A DNA stretch of 64,000 nucleotides, from assembly GCA_008711295.1 (NCBI GenBank), contig VUYV01000400.1, positions 484,019-548,018 of the forward strand. The letters are read 5' to 3'. How positions within the stretch are numbered: position 1 is the stretch's first letter; each line of letters starts with the position of its first letter. Below, piece by piece: positions 43,101-53,205 of the stretch. A program made the position numbers and the translations under genes. The stretch comes from Anarhynchus alexandrinus. Taxonomy: Eukaryota > Chordata > Aves > Charadriiformes > Charadriidae. The notes under the pieces are model-generated. The model was not told where the DNA came from, searched no databases, and saw only the letters and a program-made list of their open reading frames with translations.

Positions 43101-46100
43101 TAAAAAGAAGTGTGTCATTAAAATAGAACCCCACACGCAGAATGTTCTTCATATTAAAAAGCAGTAAGGGTACCTCTTTTCGGCTGACATCTAATTCTTT
43201 CTTTGCTTTCACAGCAACCACCTTAATTTTATTTAGCTTCTCTCCTTTTTCTGCAGATTCTTTTTCCAGTCTTCCTAAAATAAATAAATAAGTGAAAAAT
43301 TACACCTCTCTTCTCCCCCAAGAAATGAAATAAAATTCAATTAGAACACAAATACCAGCATTACTTCAAAACAAAACAAAATATAAAGCAGGGGGAGACA
43401 TTCAAATATTTCATTCAGTTAGGCATTTAAATTTAATTTGAAGCTAAACCATCCAGCTGCATAGACAGCTTAGGAACAATCCTTCCCTGTTTCAGAGGCT
43501 TCCATCACAGTTAACGTTAAGAGTCATATTCCTGTCTACTTCTACATATAGTTGTAACAACTCGGAAGCATTTTCTTTCTAATGTGTTGGGACAACTACA
43601 ATGAGGCAACAGTAGTTATGGCAAAGTGTTGCTTTCCTCTCCTCTCCTCTTGGCAGCCTTAGGGATTCTTATTGACACAATTGCTTCCCATATTTAAAAA
43701 ATAAAGATGAAATCCACTACACTGTTTATAGCCAAATGTACACAGGAGGAAAAGACCTTAAGAAATACCAAATGATAACTGACTTCAGATTGCTAACAAT
43801 CTTTTAAATCCCTAATGGGAGGAATATTGTAGGAAGATGCATTGATATCTACTTCCCCACCCTCCTTGGCTTGTAGGAAATACAGGACAATTATGCAGAG
43901 AAAGAAAAACTAACAAACCAAAAACCCCAAACGGTTTACATAAAAAAGAACAGTGGGAAAGATACCAATTTTTTCTTCAAGCTCTGCTACTGAAGACTGT
44001 TGGTCAGTTTTCTCAGTCACTGTCTCCATTAAATTCTGTATTATAAACAAAGATATAAGAAGTATTACAAAAATTTATTTGTGATATTTGTTTTTCCCCT
44101 AACAAGCCACCAGAAGTTTCAGCTACAGCTGGACTGTGTCTATGTTCTTACTACCAAGAAAGTCTTTATGTGCAATTTCATATCAGTTTGGTAACTGAAA
44201 AGCATACTTATGTTGAAAAGAAAACATTCCAACATTGTAACAGCTACCTTCCATCCTGTCCAAGGACAAGAAATGGGAGACCATTAATTCTGCAGCTGTC
44301 AGTTTTACATAACCACCAATTCCCAAGACCTGAAGTCAGGAGTAGCTAATGCAGATCAAGGAGCAGTTTTGTTTGAGATGGAGCCACAGAGTTAGAGGTG
44401 AAAGATTATGAGGCCAGTTAGTCCCTCTAGTTAAATGATCACTTTGACAGGAAGAGAGGTTCAAGTACAGCAACTTTTGTCAAAATAGCACTATGATTGG
44501 GTTTGTGTCATTGTTTTTTTTTCCTGGGGGGAGGGAGGGGATTTTGAGGTGCTAGGAAACTCAGAAACATGTGCTTTCTAGAAGGGAAACTCACTTTCAG
44601 GCCAAGGAAAAAAAAAAGAGAGAATTGAAAGTATTTTTTGAACCTTAATTCTGAAGACTTTAGAGGTTTAGTCTGTATACTTCAATAACAAAATATAACC
44701 TTTAGAGAACTCAGTTCGTCTTTCACATTTCTAAGTTCAGTTTCCTTTTGTTCCAGAATGAAATTTAAGTCGTCTTGTTTTTCTGATCCTTTTTGCTGTT
44801 CTTGTATTTGACTTTCATAAAAAGCAAGTTTTTGAGTGATCTCTGCAATATTAGCTAAAGGATCTTGATTTTCAATCCTTGCTTTTTCACTGGCATTCTT
44901 CAGCTCCTGGATATCATGTTGAAGTGCTTCTTTTTCAGACAACACTCCTTCCAATTCTTCTCTCAAGAGATCTTTTTCTTTTTCAAAATCCTGAATCAGG
45001 GATCTATGTTCTGTATATTGAGCTGCATTTTCTTCCTCTAGTCTCTCAACTTCCCGTTGCAAACGAAGAACTTTCTCCTCATTCTGTAAAGCAAGGCATT
45101 GCTCTTCTTTCATTTTTGCCAAGCGTTCATTCGCAATTTGCAACAAGTTAAGAGAATCATATTCCTCATTAGAATCTGAAACACTGGACCCCACTTGCTC
45201 AAGTAAGTGGTACAGCTGAGCTCTTACAAGGGATCTGTGTTCTTGTTCATTTTCCAGCAACGTTGATATATGGTCTTTTTCTGCAGTCATCATTTGTAGT
45301 TTCTTTTCTAAGTTTTCAGACTGCTCTTTCAACACTAACCAACCATCTTTTTCAGATGTAATCTTTTTCAGCTCTTCACTTAATTCACCTTTTTCCTGAA
45401 TGATTTTCTTATTTTCCTCACAAAGAGTATATACTTCAGATGAAAGGTTCTCTCTCTCACGCACCAGAGATTCAATCTGGTTTTCCAGTTGCTCTAGCAT
45501 TTGAGCATTTTCACTCTTCCTAGTTAAAGCTTCATTCAGTCTCCCTGTTAATTCCTCCACTTTTTTCTTCAGGTCGCTATTGTACTGGTTAGCAACATCT
45601 ACTTCTTGCTGAAGTTCCTGAACTTTTCCTTGTTCTTGCTTGCACCTTTCCTGAAGGGTTTCTCTCTCTTCATTCAAGCATTTCACTTCATTTAAAATAT
45701 CCTTATTTTGATCAGTAAGAGCAATGATCTTCTCTTCCAGTTCTTTCATAGCAGTCTCTTTTTGGTCGATGGAGCTTGTTATTATGTTATTCTCCTCCTG
45801 AAGACTAACAATTTTACATTTCAGTTCTTCTATCTCTAGCTGATTAGATGACAATTTTTCTGTTTCTTCCCGGAGGCGATTCACAGTTTCAAGAAGAACA
45901 TCCTTTTCATTGAAAGCAGCTCGGAGTTTCTGTTGCAGTTCACTGACATCAGAAGCTTGCTGTTGTTTCATTGACTCAAACTCCTGGCTGATCTTTCCAG
46001 CAGACTCCCCTAGCTCAGTCTGTAGAGTTTCCATTGTTTCTCTCAGGCTGTTGTAATTGGACACCGCTTCTTCTTTCTCCTGAGTTAGCTTTTCAAGTTG

Positions 46101-49100
46101 CTCTCTAAGTTCCTGCATTTCAAAAACTAATGCCATTTTTTCTTTTTCAGAACCAGATAATAAAGTTTCATTTAGTTCAGAAATTTCTCTCTTATGTTGC
46201 TCTTTCAGAGTTTGAGTCTCTAACTTGTGCTCTTTTACAGCGGTTTCACAGTGCTGTCTTGCTGCTTGAAGCTCCAACTTTAATTTTTCGATTACACAAC
46301 AGTAATCTTCTTTAGTAAGCTGCAATTCGTTTATCTTAAAGTCCAAGTCTTCCCGCTCATGGAAGTACTCATCCTTTATGCGATGGATTTCCTCTTCCAG
46401 TTTTAGTTTAACATTACTCATGTAAGTTAACTCATCTTTCAGTATGCTATGTTGGGACTGGAGCTCTTCTAAACTGTACTCCAGGTGCCTAACCTTTTCT
46501 TCCATTTTTGCTTCTATACAAGGTTCTTCTTGTGTATCTACAACATCTATCTTGTTTTCATTTTTATTTAAGACTTCTCTCAGCTGCTCTAAGTCACATT
46601 CACACTGGTCAGTACGAGCACACATTTCATCCTTCGCATTTTTCTCTTTTTTTAAGCTCTCCTCTGCCAAATTGTGCTGTAACTGATTTATCTGATTTTG
46701 CTTTTCTTCATTTTCTTTATATGATAATTCAATCCGATGCATCAACTCTGACACTTCTTCCTGATGGGCAATTTTTAATTTTTTAAGCTCTTCATTCAGA
46801 TTTTTTATTTCATTATGGTAACACTGAGAGTTGCTTTTAATAGTTTCTTGCAGATCTGTCACTTCTTTGTTTTTGTCCTCATTCACAGTTTCCAGCTGCT
46901 TGCTCAGACACAAAATTTGCTCCTCATAAGTAGATTTAATTCTTTGGACATCATCTTGTAATCTTTTAACTTCTTTTTGACTATCACTATGACATTCAAT
47001 CTGTTCCACCAGCCCCATCTGTTTCTTCACTTGTTCCTCTAATTCCATTTTCAGCTTTGTTAAGTCCTCATTGTGTTTGCATTGTGCATTTGCTAATTCA
47101 CTCTTCAGAGATTTTATTTCTTTCAGAGAGTCAATACTTGATTGCTCCAGTTGCTTCTGCAATTCTTCTGTCTTAGCCACTGCAGCCTAAACAAACAAGC
47201 AAGTTATTAAATACTGGTAATTTAGAAAACAATTTCCAAATAAACTGTTTACAATAATGAATTAAAAGAGTTAGAGGTCCTTAGTTTTAAGAATTGCTAT
47301 AGTTTTTAAATATCTAACTATATTAGGACAACTCAATTCCGAAGACACTGCAGATAGTACAAAAACATTCACAGAATAAGAAAGGAAAACTAGCTCTTAA
47401 ATCGTGTTTATGAGCATAATTTCACAAAATGGTCATGAGAGACTTCAGCTTTAGCAACTATTCTGATAATGTATTACAGACAGAATTACTTTTAGTACAT
47501 CAAATTCAAGTACCTGGAATATAACAATGTTCATCAACTGCAAGCAATTCATGCTTCACTTTATTATTAATTGAGATTACTGACACAATATAGATGCCTT
47601 GGCTGACAGGCTCCTTCCTACGAATATCTAAATGTAAACCTCGTATTTCCGTTGGAAAGACAGAGCTGACTGATTAAAGCCATCACGTATGTAGGCTACT
47701 AATGTGCATGCTGAATTATTTTTGAACAGCTTTGGATCTAGCTGATGCATATAAGAATTTTATCTCTATTGTTAGTCCTACAAAAACCATAAATTAGGGA
47801 GTATAGAGAAAATATGCTTTAACATATGAAACCTTTAGATTTTTTTTTTTTTAAGGTAAAACAGAACACAGGTAAGTGAAGAAAAAGATTCAAATGGAAA
47901 CAAAATACACAACAAACAAAACTAGAAAATAAAGATAAACATAATTCTGAAATATTTTACTAATATCCTATTGCTTATTTCAGTACCTCTGCTTCTTGTT
48001 TTCTTTGAATATTTTCTTTTTTCAGAGCCACACACTGCTGCTGACTTTCAGCTTTTTCCAGAAGTACAACATCCAGTCTTTCTGTGAGAGCCTAATTTTA
48101 AAGGAGAAAGATCACTGAAATAAGGGTTTCTTAACAACGGAAGCCTAAACAATTTTTGCAAACCATAGGACCTCACATATTGGTCATGACTTTTTTTGTC
48201 AATTAAACAGATGAGTCTGATTTAAAAGTTACTTTCATCCCAAATATGACAGATATGGAACATGCAGACTAAAACAATGATGTTGAGTACTAGGGTCTGT
48301 TCAAAATCATATTTCTGATGAGCTTTTTTTTTTTTTATCACCAGGTGGTGGTGGAGGAGCTTCACTTCCGTAGAAATCTCTATCCAAATTATTAAAAACA
48401 ATTTCCCAGTTGATAAATACCTCCTCACTACAAATTTTCACTTTCATATGCTGTCTATGACCCTTACTTTGAGAAAGACAGATGTTCTTGCCACTTAAAA
48501 AAAAATCCAGTTACTTTCCTAAAAGTATTTCTTGTGACATGCAACTTTAATTATGTGTTTCTGATCTCATCAAATGACAGTCTCAGAAGTTTTCTAAATG
48601 GCTGAAGTCTTTCCGCAGTGGTCATTCTAAAAATAAACAAAAGCCTGTCTAACCAGCTACACAAGGAAAAAGCCTTGCTGAGGAAGTTGCGCTATTTTGT
48701 ACTATTCCTCACAGAACTAATAATGTTTTCCGAGAAGTGGAGTGAGGATGTGGAGGGACAAGGAAGAAAAAAGAGGGTTTTGGAAGTGTCTTGAATCCCT
48801 GAAAATTGATTACATTCAATTTGAATAACAGTTTTAAAGCTATTTACCAAATAATTTCTGTAGATGTATTTCAGCTAAAATTATATAATGCATTAGAAAC
48901 CCATTACATATTCCTACCTGAATAATATCATCAGCTCCTCCAGCAGCTGCTTTAGATCTGAGTTCTTCAATCTCTTTCTCTAGTTCTTAAAAAAGTATAG
49001 AAATTTCACAGCATGAATTGATGCTCCATCACAATAGCAAATTACTAGTAAATCCAGCACCTAACAACACTTCTATTCAAATTAGACATGTCTTTTACTT

Positions 49101-50850
49101 AGTCAATTTTTGTTTGTTACTGAGTGATGGAAAGACAACAAACATTCAGTATTACTTCCCCAGTCCTGACATTTAGCATGGTTTCCTGAGGAAACAAAGC
49201 TTCCTTGTTTGGGTAGAGGGACAACAGATAAGAATTCTTTTGATGATTGTCTTACCTTCTATTTCATGATCAACTTAAGCCAGAGAAAAGATATTCAGTT
49301 CCTACTGGTTCTCTAAAAATAGGCAGCAGGTAGAAGAACAAGATCTTATGAACAACCCCTCCGAGGAAAAACCCAGTATAGCCCATTCCTATCCTTATTG
49401 TTTCACTGGGCAGCTACCAGCAGTTGGTGTAACTGTAACTCCAAACAAGGGGAAGTGACCAAGTAGTGGGCCACTGGATGAAAAGGGACAGCAGAGAGGA
49501 GAGGGACAGCACATGACAGCACAGATTTATACAGGATACTTCTAGGTGGTTAACACAAAAGTTTGTTTTGTCTATTTTACAATTTCTTGTTAAAAAAAAG
49601 TAAATGATCAAATATAAAATAGCTATTTTAAAGAAGCCATCATACTCTACAACAATACTATTTATAGAAAAATCTCAGAGACATTCCCCCTTCTGTCTGC
49701 TTCCTGAAAAGCAACAAGTATCCCTGCAACAGATACAGGAAACAGACAAATCCCACTTCAACTCTTGCACAGGCTACGCTGCTCTATCATGCCACACTGC
49801 CAGATCAAAATTAATTTAATACCTGACAAAAGCAAAGCTTCTTTATCTTCCCTTACTTGCCCTAAGGACTTCAGTCCTTATGGTCCCACAAAAAAAAATA
49901 GTGGAATTGCAGAAAAAAAATATAGGATATTTGCCTGGAATTTAAATCTGTCTAGCAAAAATACGCAGTGATATTAGGAAAGGTCAGACAGTACCAAGAA
50001 TTAAGGCAGAAATTGTTCTCTTTCCAGTAAGGTACCTGTACATCTTGACTTTACTTTCTGTATAAGCATCACTTGCTTTTTGGCAAACTTGATGAGATCT
50101 TCTTTGGGCAATGTGTCCAGCTGTAAAAAAGTATGTATTAGAGAAACCAGGTTCCTCTAACCCAGAGGTAAACAGAAAACAGGGCATATTAGCATCCAAC
50201 TTCCAAAAAAGTTAAGGTTTAGGGCAAGAAACTGTCTTACTACACATTTGCAAGAACAATAACAGTCCAAATTACTGCTGTTCTGTTATCCAAGTCTGTT
50301 ATTTCAAGTGCAATAACAGAAACTACTCCTAATCCTGTACTTTTCCGAAATCATTCTAGAGCACATAACTGGGCGGCATCAGTTAGACAGGAAACCTCAG
50401 CTGGGAAGGGTTACAATTCAGTAATATAATTTGAAAAAGGTTTTGAAGATAGCACGCAGACCTAACACTGACATTGTTTAAATTTGTTTCCAACATATGC
50501 AAAGAAGTCTATGTACATTATGAAACAGACTACTACCAAAACTGGATGCTCCTATTTCTCAAATATTATAACAGGAAGTGAACATATCAATTAGAGATTT
50601 TTTCCTCCCATGTTTTCCAAAACACCTTCGCCTAGTGTTTATAAATCAATTTTTCAAGAAGTCCAGAAGACAGGAAACTGTTTAAAAATACCTTTATTGT
50701 CTTCCTATTAGTCACAGCTTGCATGCTAAGCTGTAACACTTTCAACTACTGCTATCCAAATAAATTAGATCTGTGAGGCCTGATTACCTTTGATTTGCCT
50801 GATCCTGGTGTGACAGAAGACGCCACCATCTCTTGCCCAGCATCTTGAAC
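25043..50850 (-). CDS. GCC2: GCC2 (GCC185), GRIP and coiled-coil golgin, 22 exons
   Basis: GCC2 is a long trans-Golgi coiled-coil tether. Its C-terminal GRIP domain docks on ARL1, and Rab6/Rab9-type partners and CLASPs bind nearby; it captures vesicles returning from endosomes. Twenty-two exons were placed on the minus strand with matching phases. They sum to 5073 nt: 1690 codons plus the stop, against 1684 residues in the human protein. Residues 1-50 match the human N-terminus ([12 protein letters not shown]). Residues about 55-1600 are heptad-rich, highly charged coiled coil, half of it from one 829-codon exon. The GRIP domain is near 1614-1664 with the ARL1-contacting tyrosine in [10 protein letters not shown] at 1624. 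The end is [14 protein letters not shown]. All introns are GT-AG except the one after the exon at 36947, which starts GC. The initiating residues before VQDAGQ are not visible (see the promoter entry). Introns contain CR1 copies and no other gene. Confidence 0.97.
26218..26419 (-). CDS. GCC2: GCC2 GRIP-domain exon
   Basis: Starts [14 protein letters not shown] after a CTGCAG acceptor, runs through the GRIP core ([29 protein letters not shown]) and stops inside a glycine codon at a GTAGGT donor. The tyrosine of NLEY is the residue that contacts ARL1 in GRIP domains. Confidence 0.97.
27270..27409 (-). CDS. GCC2: GCC2 exon (pre-GRIP)
   Basis: Completes a glutamate codon, then [18 protein letters not shown] and on to [11 protein letters not shown] before a GTTAGC donor. 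The segment precedes the GRIP domain and matches the mammalian SADHLN...LLRE region. Confidence 0.96.
28217..28411 (-). CDS. GCC2: GCC2 exon (acidic linker)
   Basis: Encodes the non-coiled linker between the last coiled coil and the GRIP region: [30 protein letters not shown] and [13 protein letters not shown]. Both ends are split codons (phase 1), consistent with its neighbours. Confidence 0.96.
29170..29657 (-). mobile_element. CR1 LINE fragment in GCC2 intron
   Basis: Reverse-complement CR1: it starts with the 3' end (TCTAGAACATAACAGAG, CTGGAAGGGACCTACAATGA, CATCTAGTCCAATCGCCTG), continues with CTGTTACAGTGTTTGACC, AAGAAATGCTTCCTAATGTC and CTCCTCACAAGACATGCCTT, and ends near CCCTCCTCTGGACACATTCA. 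About 490 bases, in the sense direction of GCC2. Confidence 0.93.
29845..30062 (-). CDS. GCC2: GCC2 exon (C-terminal coiled coil)
   Basis: Encodes [18 protein letters not shown] through [18 protein letters not shown] and [15 protein letters not shown]. It is heptad-rich and joins the preceding exon within a lysine codon (REK|L). Confidence 0.96.
31232..31735 (+). mobile_element. CR1 LINE 3' fragment in GCC2 intron
   Basis: Plus-oriented, so antisense to GCC2. It runs through GCATGGACCTGTTGGAGTGA, GAGTTGGGGCTGTTCAGCCT, GGAGACCTTATTGCGGCCTT and GGAGGTGTTCAAGGCCAGGC to the end TCTAACCATTCTATGATGCT. It is the closest relative in the window of the 8.7 kb copy. Confidence 0.95.
32057..32233 (-). 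CDS. GCC2: GCC2 exon (coiled coil)
   Basis: Encodes [18 protein letters not shown], then [18 protein letters not shown] and AKEAELREK. The donor is AA|GTATGG. It is near-identical to the mammalian segment. Confidence 0.96.
34008..34129 (-). CDS. GCC2: GCC2 exon (coiled coil)
   Basis: Encodes [19 protein letters not shown], then [21 protein letters not shown]. Too short for routine ORF detection, but identified by its match to the mammalian protein and by clean TAG acceptor and GTAAAA donor. Confidence 0.95.
36110..36247 (-). CDS. GCC2: GCC2 exon (coiled coil)
   Basis: 46 codons, phase 0 at both ends: [34 protein letters not shown] and LQEECRAAQ. It follows the GC-donor intron; the acceptor is TTTTTCAG. 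Confidence 0.95.
36947..37024 (-). CDS. GCC2: GCC2 exon with GC splice donor
   Basis: 26 codons, phase 0 at both ends: [18 protein letters not shown], then QQQVEAYK. The exon ends TATAAG followed by GCAAGA, so the donor is GC instead of GT. There is no GT nearby that keeps the frame and the conserved YK|IQVA join. Confidence 0.93.
37152..37252 (-). CDS. GCC2: GCC2 exon (coiled coil)
   Basis: Completes a lysine codon, then [18 protein letters not shown], then [15 protein letters not shown], before a GTAAGT donor. Confidence 0.94.
37797..37959 (-). CDS. GCC2: GCC2 exon (coiled coil)
   Basis: Encodes [36 protein letters not shown] and [11 protein letters not shown], ending one base into a codon at GTGAGT. 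Confidence 0.95.
38546..38650 (-). CDS. GCC2: GCC2 exon (coiled coil)
   Basis: 35 codons: [18 protein letters not shown], then [17 protein letters not shown]. The acceptor is ATTTCAG and the donor GTAGAG. Phase 0 at both ends. Confidence 0.94.
39030..39194 (-). CDS. GCC2: GCC2 exon (coiled coil)
   Basis: 55 codons: [36 protein letters not shown] and [16 protein letters not shown]. Phase 0 at both ends. Confidence 0.95.
40637..40756 (-). CDS. GCC2: GCC2 exon (coiled coil)
   Basis: 40 codons: [18 protein letters not shown], then [18 protein letters not shown]. The acceptor is a weaker GTTAAG; the donor is GTCAGT. The join SYK|NLLMEY is conserved. Confidence 0.94.
40978..41470 (-). mobile_element. 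CR1 LINE fragment (left copy of a pair)
   Basis: Reverse-oriented CR1-like sequence starting AATAATTCAGGTTGGAAGAG and continuing through CAGGTTGCTCAGAGCCTTGT, CTCTGGGCAACCTGTTCCAA and TGGTAACCCTCCACTGAAAT. It ends where a second CR1 3' end begins at about 41472. Confidence 0.85.
41472..42650 (-). mobile_element. CR1 LINE with reverse-transcriptase remnant
   Basis: Long minus-oriented CR1 beginning ATAGAATTATGGAATCACTG. It includes CTCCAGGGATGGTGACTCAA, TTCAGCCTCCTTTTCTCCAG and CTCCTCATAGGACTTGTGCT. Toward 42400-42610 a frame reads [14 protein letters not shown]...[14 protein letters not shown], recognisable as the RT domain of a LINE ORF2. The frame is broken elsewhere, so the element is dead. 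It is sense-oriented in a GCC2 intron. Confidence 0.88.
42997..43095 (-). CDS. GCC2: GCC2 exon (coiled coil)
   Basis: 33 codons: [18 protein letters not shown], then [15 protein letters not shown]. The acceptor is AATAAG and the donor GTAAGA. It matches human [18 protein letters not shown]. Confidence 0.95.
43174..43274 (-). CDS. GCC2: GCC2 exon (coiled coil)
   Basis: Completes a glycine codon, then [18 protein letters not shown], then [15 protein letters not shown]. The motif KAKKELD is conserved in mammals. Confidence 0.95.
43966..44035 (-). CDS. GCC2: GCC2 small exon
   Basis: 23 codons plus one base: [18 protein letters not shown], then LEEKI, between AATACAG and GTATCT. Its phase joins both neighbours correctly. 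Confidence 0.92.
44700..47186 (-). CDS. GCC2: GCC2 giant coiled-coil exon
   Basis: An uninterrupted 829-codon exon (2487 nt, phase 0 at both ends) from [15 protein letters not shown] to [13 protein letters not shown]. The acceptor is GTTTAG at 47189-47187 and the donor GTTATA at 44699. It is rich in Glu, Lys, Gln and Leu with a heptad pattern throughout. It contains segments conserved with mammals, such as [18 protein letters not shown] and MKQQQASDV. It makes about half of the rod of the golgin. Confidence 0.98.
47987..48091 (-). CDS. GCC2: GCC2 exon (N-terminal coiled coil)
   Basis: 35 codons: [18 protein letters not shown], then [17 protein letters not shown]. It matches human ALTERLDALLLEKAE. 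The donor is GTACTG. Confidence 0.95.
48918..48985 (-). CDS. GCC2: GCC2 exon (N-terminal)
   Basis: Completes a glutamate codon, then [22 protein letters not shown] in two parts: [11 protein letters not shown] is conserved, while AAAGGADD replaces the divergent human stretch. The acceptor is TTTTTTAAG and the donor GTAGGA. Confidence 0.94.
50036..50120 (-). CDS. GCC2: GCC2 exon (N-terminal)
   Basis: 28 codons plus one base: [18 protein letters not shown], then [10 protein letters not shown]. It matches the conserved human [15 protein letters not shown]. The acceptor is TTTTACAG and the donor GTACCT. Confidence 0.96.
50788..50850 (-). CDS. GCC2: GCC2 first identified coding exon
   Basis: 21 codons, [19 protein letters not shown] then SK, between TTGTAG and GTAATC. 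In human GCC2 the residues MEDL precede VQD and come from the previous exon. An internal ATG at 50829-50827 (context GAGATGG) would give a start at MVASSV if the upstream exon is non-coding. Confidence 0.92.
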
Positions 50851-52900
50851 CTACAACAAGATAAAGCACAATCTGCAGTAACTGAACTTTTTAATGTAAA
50901 ACTACTGATGGAACTTACTGAAAGTCTGCAAACACTGAGAATAACTGAATATAGTGAGAGATCAAGAAAAAAATTAAAAATATATTTGTGGGACTAGTCA
51001 GAAGGATAACAGGAAAAAAATTGATAGAGATCTATTGAGATCAGTGCAATACAACAGCAGAATAGGAAATTCCAAACAAAAAAAACCCCTGATTTCCAAA
51101 CCAGTATGATCTTATGATTCCATTACTGAATTGACATCTAGACTGATACACTGCTGAAAAATCATCTTATTTACAAGGCGTGACTCACTATCTTGTTCTT
51201 AAAAGACTCATTAAAACAAGGCACGAACAAAAAAAAAAACCTTGTACAGGAGCAGCAGTTAAATCAAACTTTGAGAACTTTTTGAACAATATCATCTTTC
51301 TTAAACACATTGTTTATCACTGGGATTGTTGGCCTAACAAATATATTTGAAGAGACTCTGCAAAGCCAGGGCTCTTTTGAACAAAATATAACCCTCTCCC
51401 TGCCTCTTTTTTTTTTTTTTTTTTTTTTTTTTNTTTTAAACACACTGGTTAGCACTAGAAGTGCAGGCCTGACATACTTATTTGAAAAAGCTCTACAAAT
51501 TCTGGGCTCCCTAGTCCTAACATACATGCATAATGCCTTCTACTGTAAACTTACACAGAGCTAATCTGGGAGACTCTATGCTACTTTACAGTGGTTTATA
51601 TGAGATATTCTTACCTATACTCAGGAACATGAGGGAACATGCATAACTAAGATGGGGCACAGGAAAATGGAACAGGCACTTCCAATATATTAAGGGCAGC
51701 ATTTCCAAGCTTTCACCTTTACCCTGCTTCTTCCTTCATATTAACATATGTGTTTAAAAAGTGAAATATTAGTATTTTTATATATCTAGTTGTTTGTGTA
51801 TGTGTGTCTATGTATACACACATACCTTCACTTCTATTTTGCTGCTCTCTTTATCCTGACAAGAAAATCCCTTATAATAGAAACTAAGGATCTAAACACT
51901 ACTGTAATGGAAACACTAACAATTTAGAGAGAACAGCTGATACAGATAATAAGAAAGGTCATAATTAGAAATATGAGTTCAAGTACAGACCAAGGACAAA
52001 GTTGTCCCTCTCTGTATCGCATGGGCCAGTTTTTCTTGAGATGGCAAAAGCAAACTTATTAGAAAATAATGTGCCTGTTAAACATAAACACAGCATTTAA
52101 AAAAATAAACTAAACTATAAATTAAGGTTTCGGATTTTCTTGGTATCCAGGACCTTGTCAAAATTTACATTCTCAATATTTCTGCGCTGCAATTAGCAAA
52201 ACACTGTTGCTACAAGCAGTATGCTTACACAGTATAATTAAGTAAAACAAATTATATGTACTGTTTAGAAAGTGATAGCACATATCTCTCCAGACTACAG
52301 TAAGGTCAGATGAATATACACATCACTTTTACTCTCCTTTAAGCTAACACACACAGACACAGAACCGCATGTCATGTAATACAATGCATCCAGTTTTGCT
52401 GTGCTGGTAACAGAAACCAAAAGCAGCTCGTGTAGAGGGCCTCGCCCGTTTTAATTAGAACAATGAGGAAGACGAGTTAATAAAAAACTTCTAAACTTTG
52501 CATTGATTAGGTGCACCCAAGCTGTGAGCCAGCAGATAGTAAGTAAACTGCTAAGCACAACACTGAATCCTGCAAGGATTCGCAAGCTTCTATTCTATCA
52601 TTCTGAAACCAGGGTATGCTTCCATACTTATATACATATACACACACTTTTTTTTTTTTTAATTTAAAGCCTACTTTACCTATACTAAGGCGTCTCCAAG
52701 CCACAGCTTAGCATGCTCTGCGCGTTTTAATTGCTTCCTACCCCTTACTTTTGCAATAGCTTGTACCCTTACAAAGCCTAACCGGTGCAGAACCGCAGGC
52801 TTCGATGCGACCCCGTGGCGGCGACGACCACAGCGAAGAGCGGTTTTCCGAGCAGCGCGCAACTTTTTAGGCATGCCCAACTCGGGCCGCACCGACTCAC
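50851..52900 (-). other. GCC2: GCC2 intron 1 region
   Basis: About 2 kb between the first recognised coding exon and the CpG island. It contains a diverged direct duplication (51.30-51.51 kb) split by a long T run with one N at 51433, and no other recognisable feature. Confidence 0.6.
51299..51512. repeat. Diverged direct duplication, about 75 bp
   Basis: Two similar units in the same orientation, 51299-51373 and 51434-51512. Each starts TTAAACACA and keeps GGCCT (A/G) ACA, TATTTGAA and GGGCTC at matching positions, with many differences between them. A T run of more than 20 bases with one N lies between the copies. The origin of the unit is unknown to me. Confidence 0.6.
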
Positions 52901-53005
52901 ATCAAAACACGTTTGCGAGCTGCGATCGCTTCAGCCAACGGAGGCACCGAACCTCTATTGGAACGGCTGCAGCTCACGTACCCCACCCGCCACGCTGGCT
53001 ACCGG

Positions 53006-53118
53006 CACCAACCGGCGGCCGGGCCCTGAGGCGAGCGGCGCCGCCTCGTCAGGCGCGACCGTTGGTCGCGCCTGACGAGGCGGCGCCGCTCGCCTCAGGG
53101 CCCGGCCGCCGGTTGGTG
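53006..53118. repeat. Perfect 55-bp inverted repeat at gap edge
   Basis: Arms 53006-53060 and 53064-53118 are exact reverse complements with a three-base GTT loop. The right arm ends at the base before the N gap. The sequence is extremely GC-rich. A fold-back assembly artefact is the likeliest cause; a real cruciform-forming palindrome is the alternative. Confidence 0.95.
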
Positions 53119-53205
53119 NNNNNNNNNNNNNNNNNNNNNNNNNNNNNNNNNNNNNNNNNNNNNNNNNNNNNNNNNNNNNNNNNNNNNNNNNNNNNNNNNN
53201 NNNNN
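53119..53205. other. Assembly gap, 87 N
   Basis: Unsequenced bases within the GCC2 CpG island. The gap may hide the GCC2 start codon and transcription start. Open frames that run through it are not meaningful. Confidence 0.99.
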
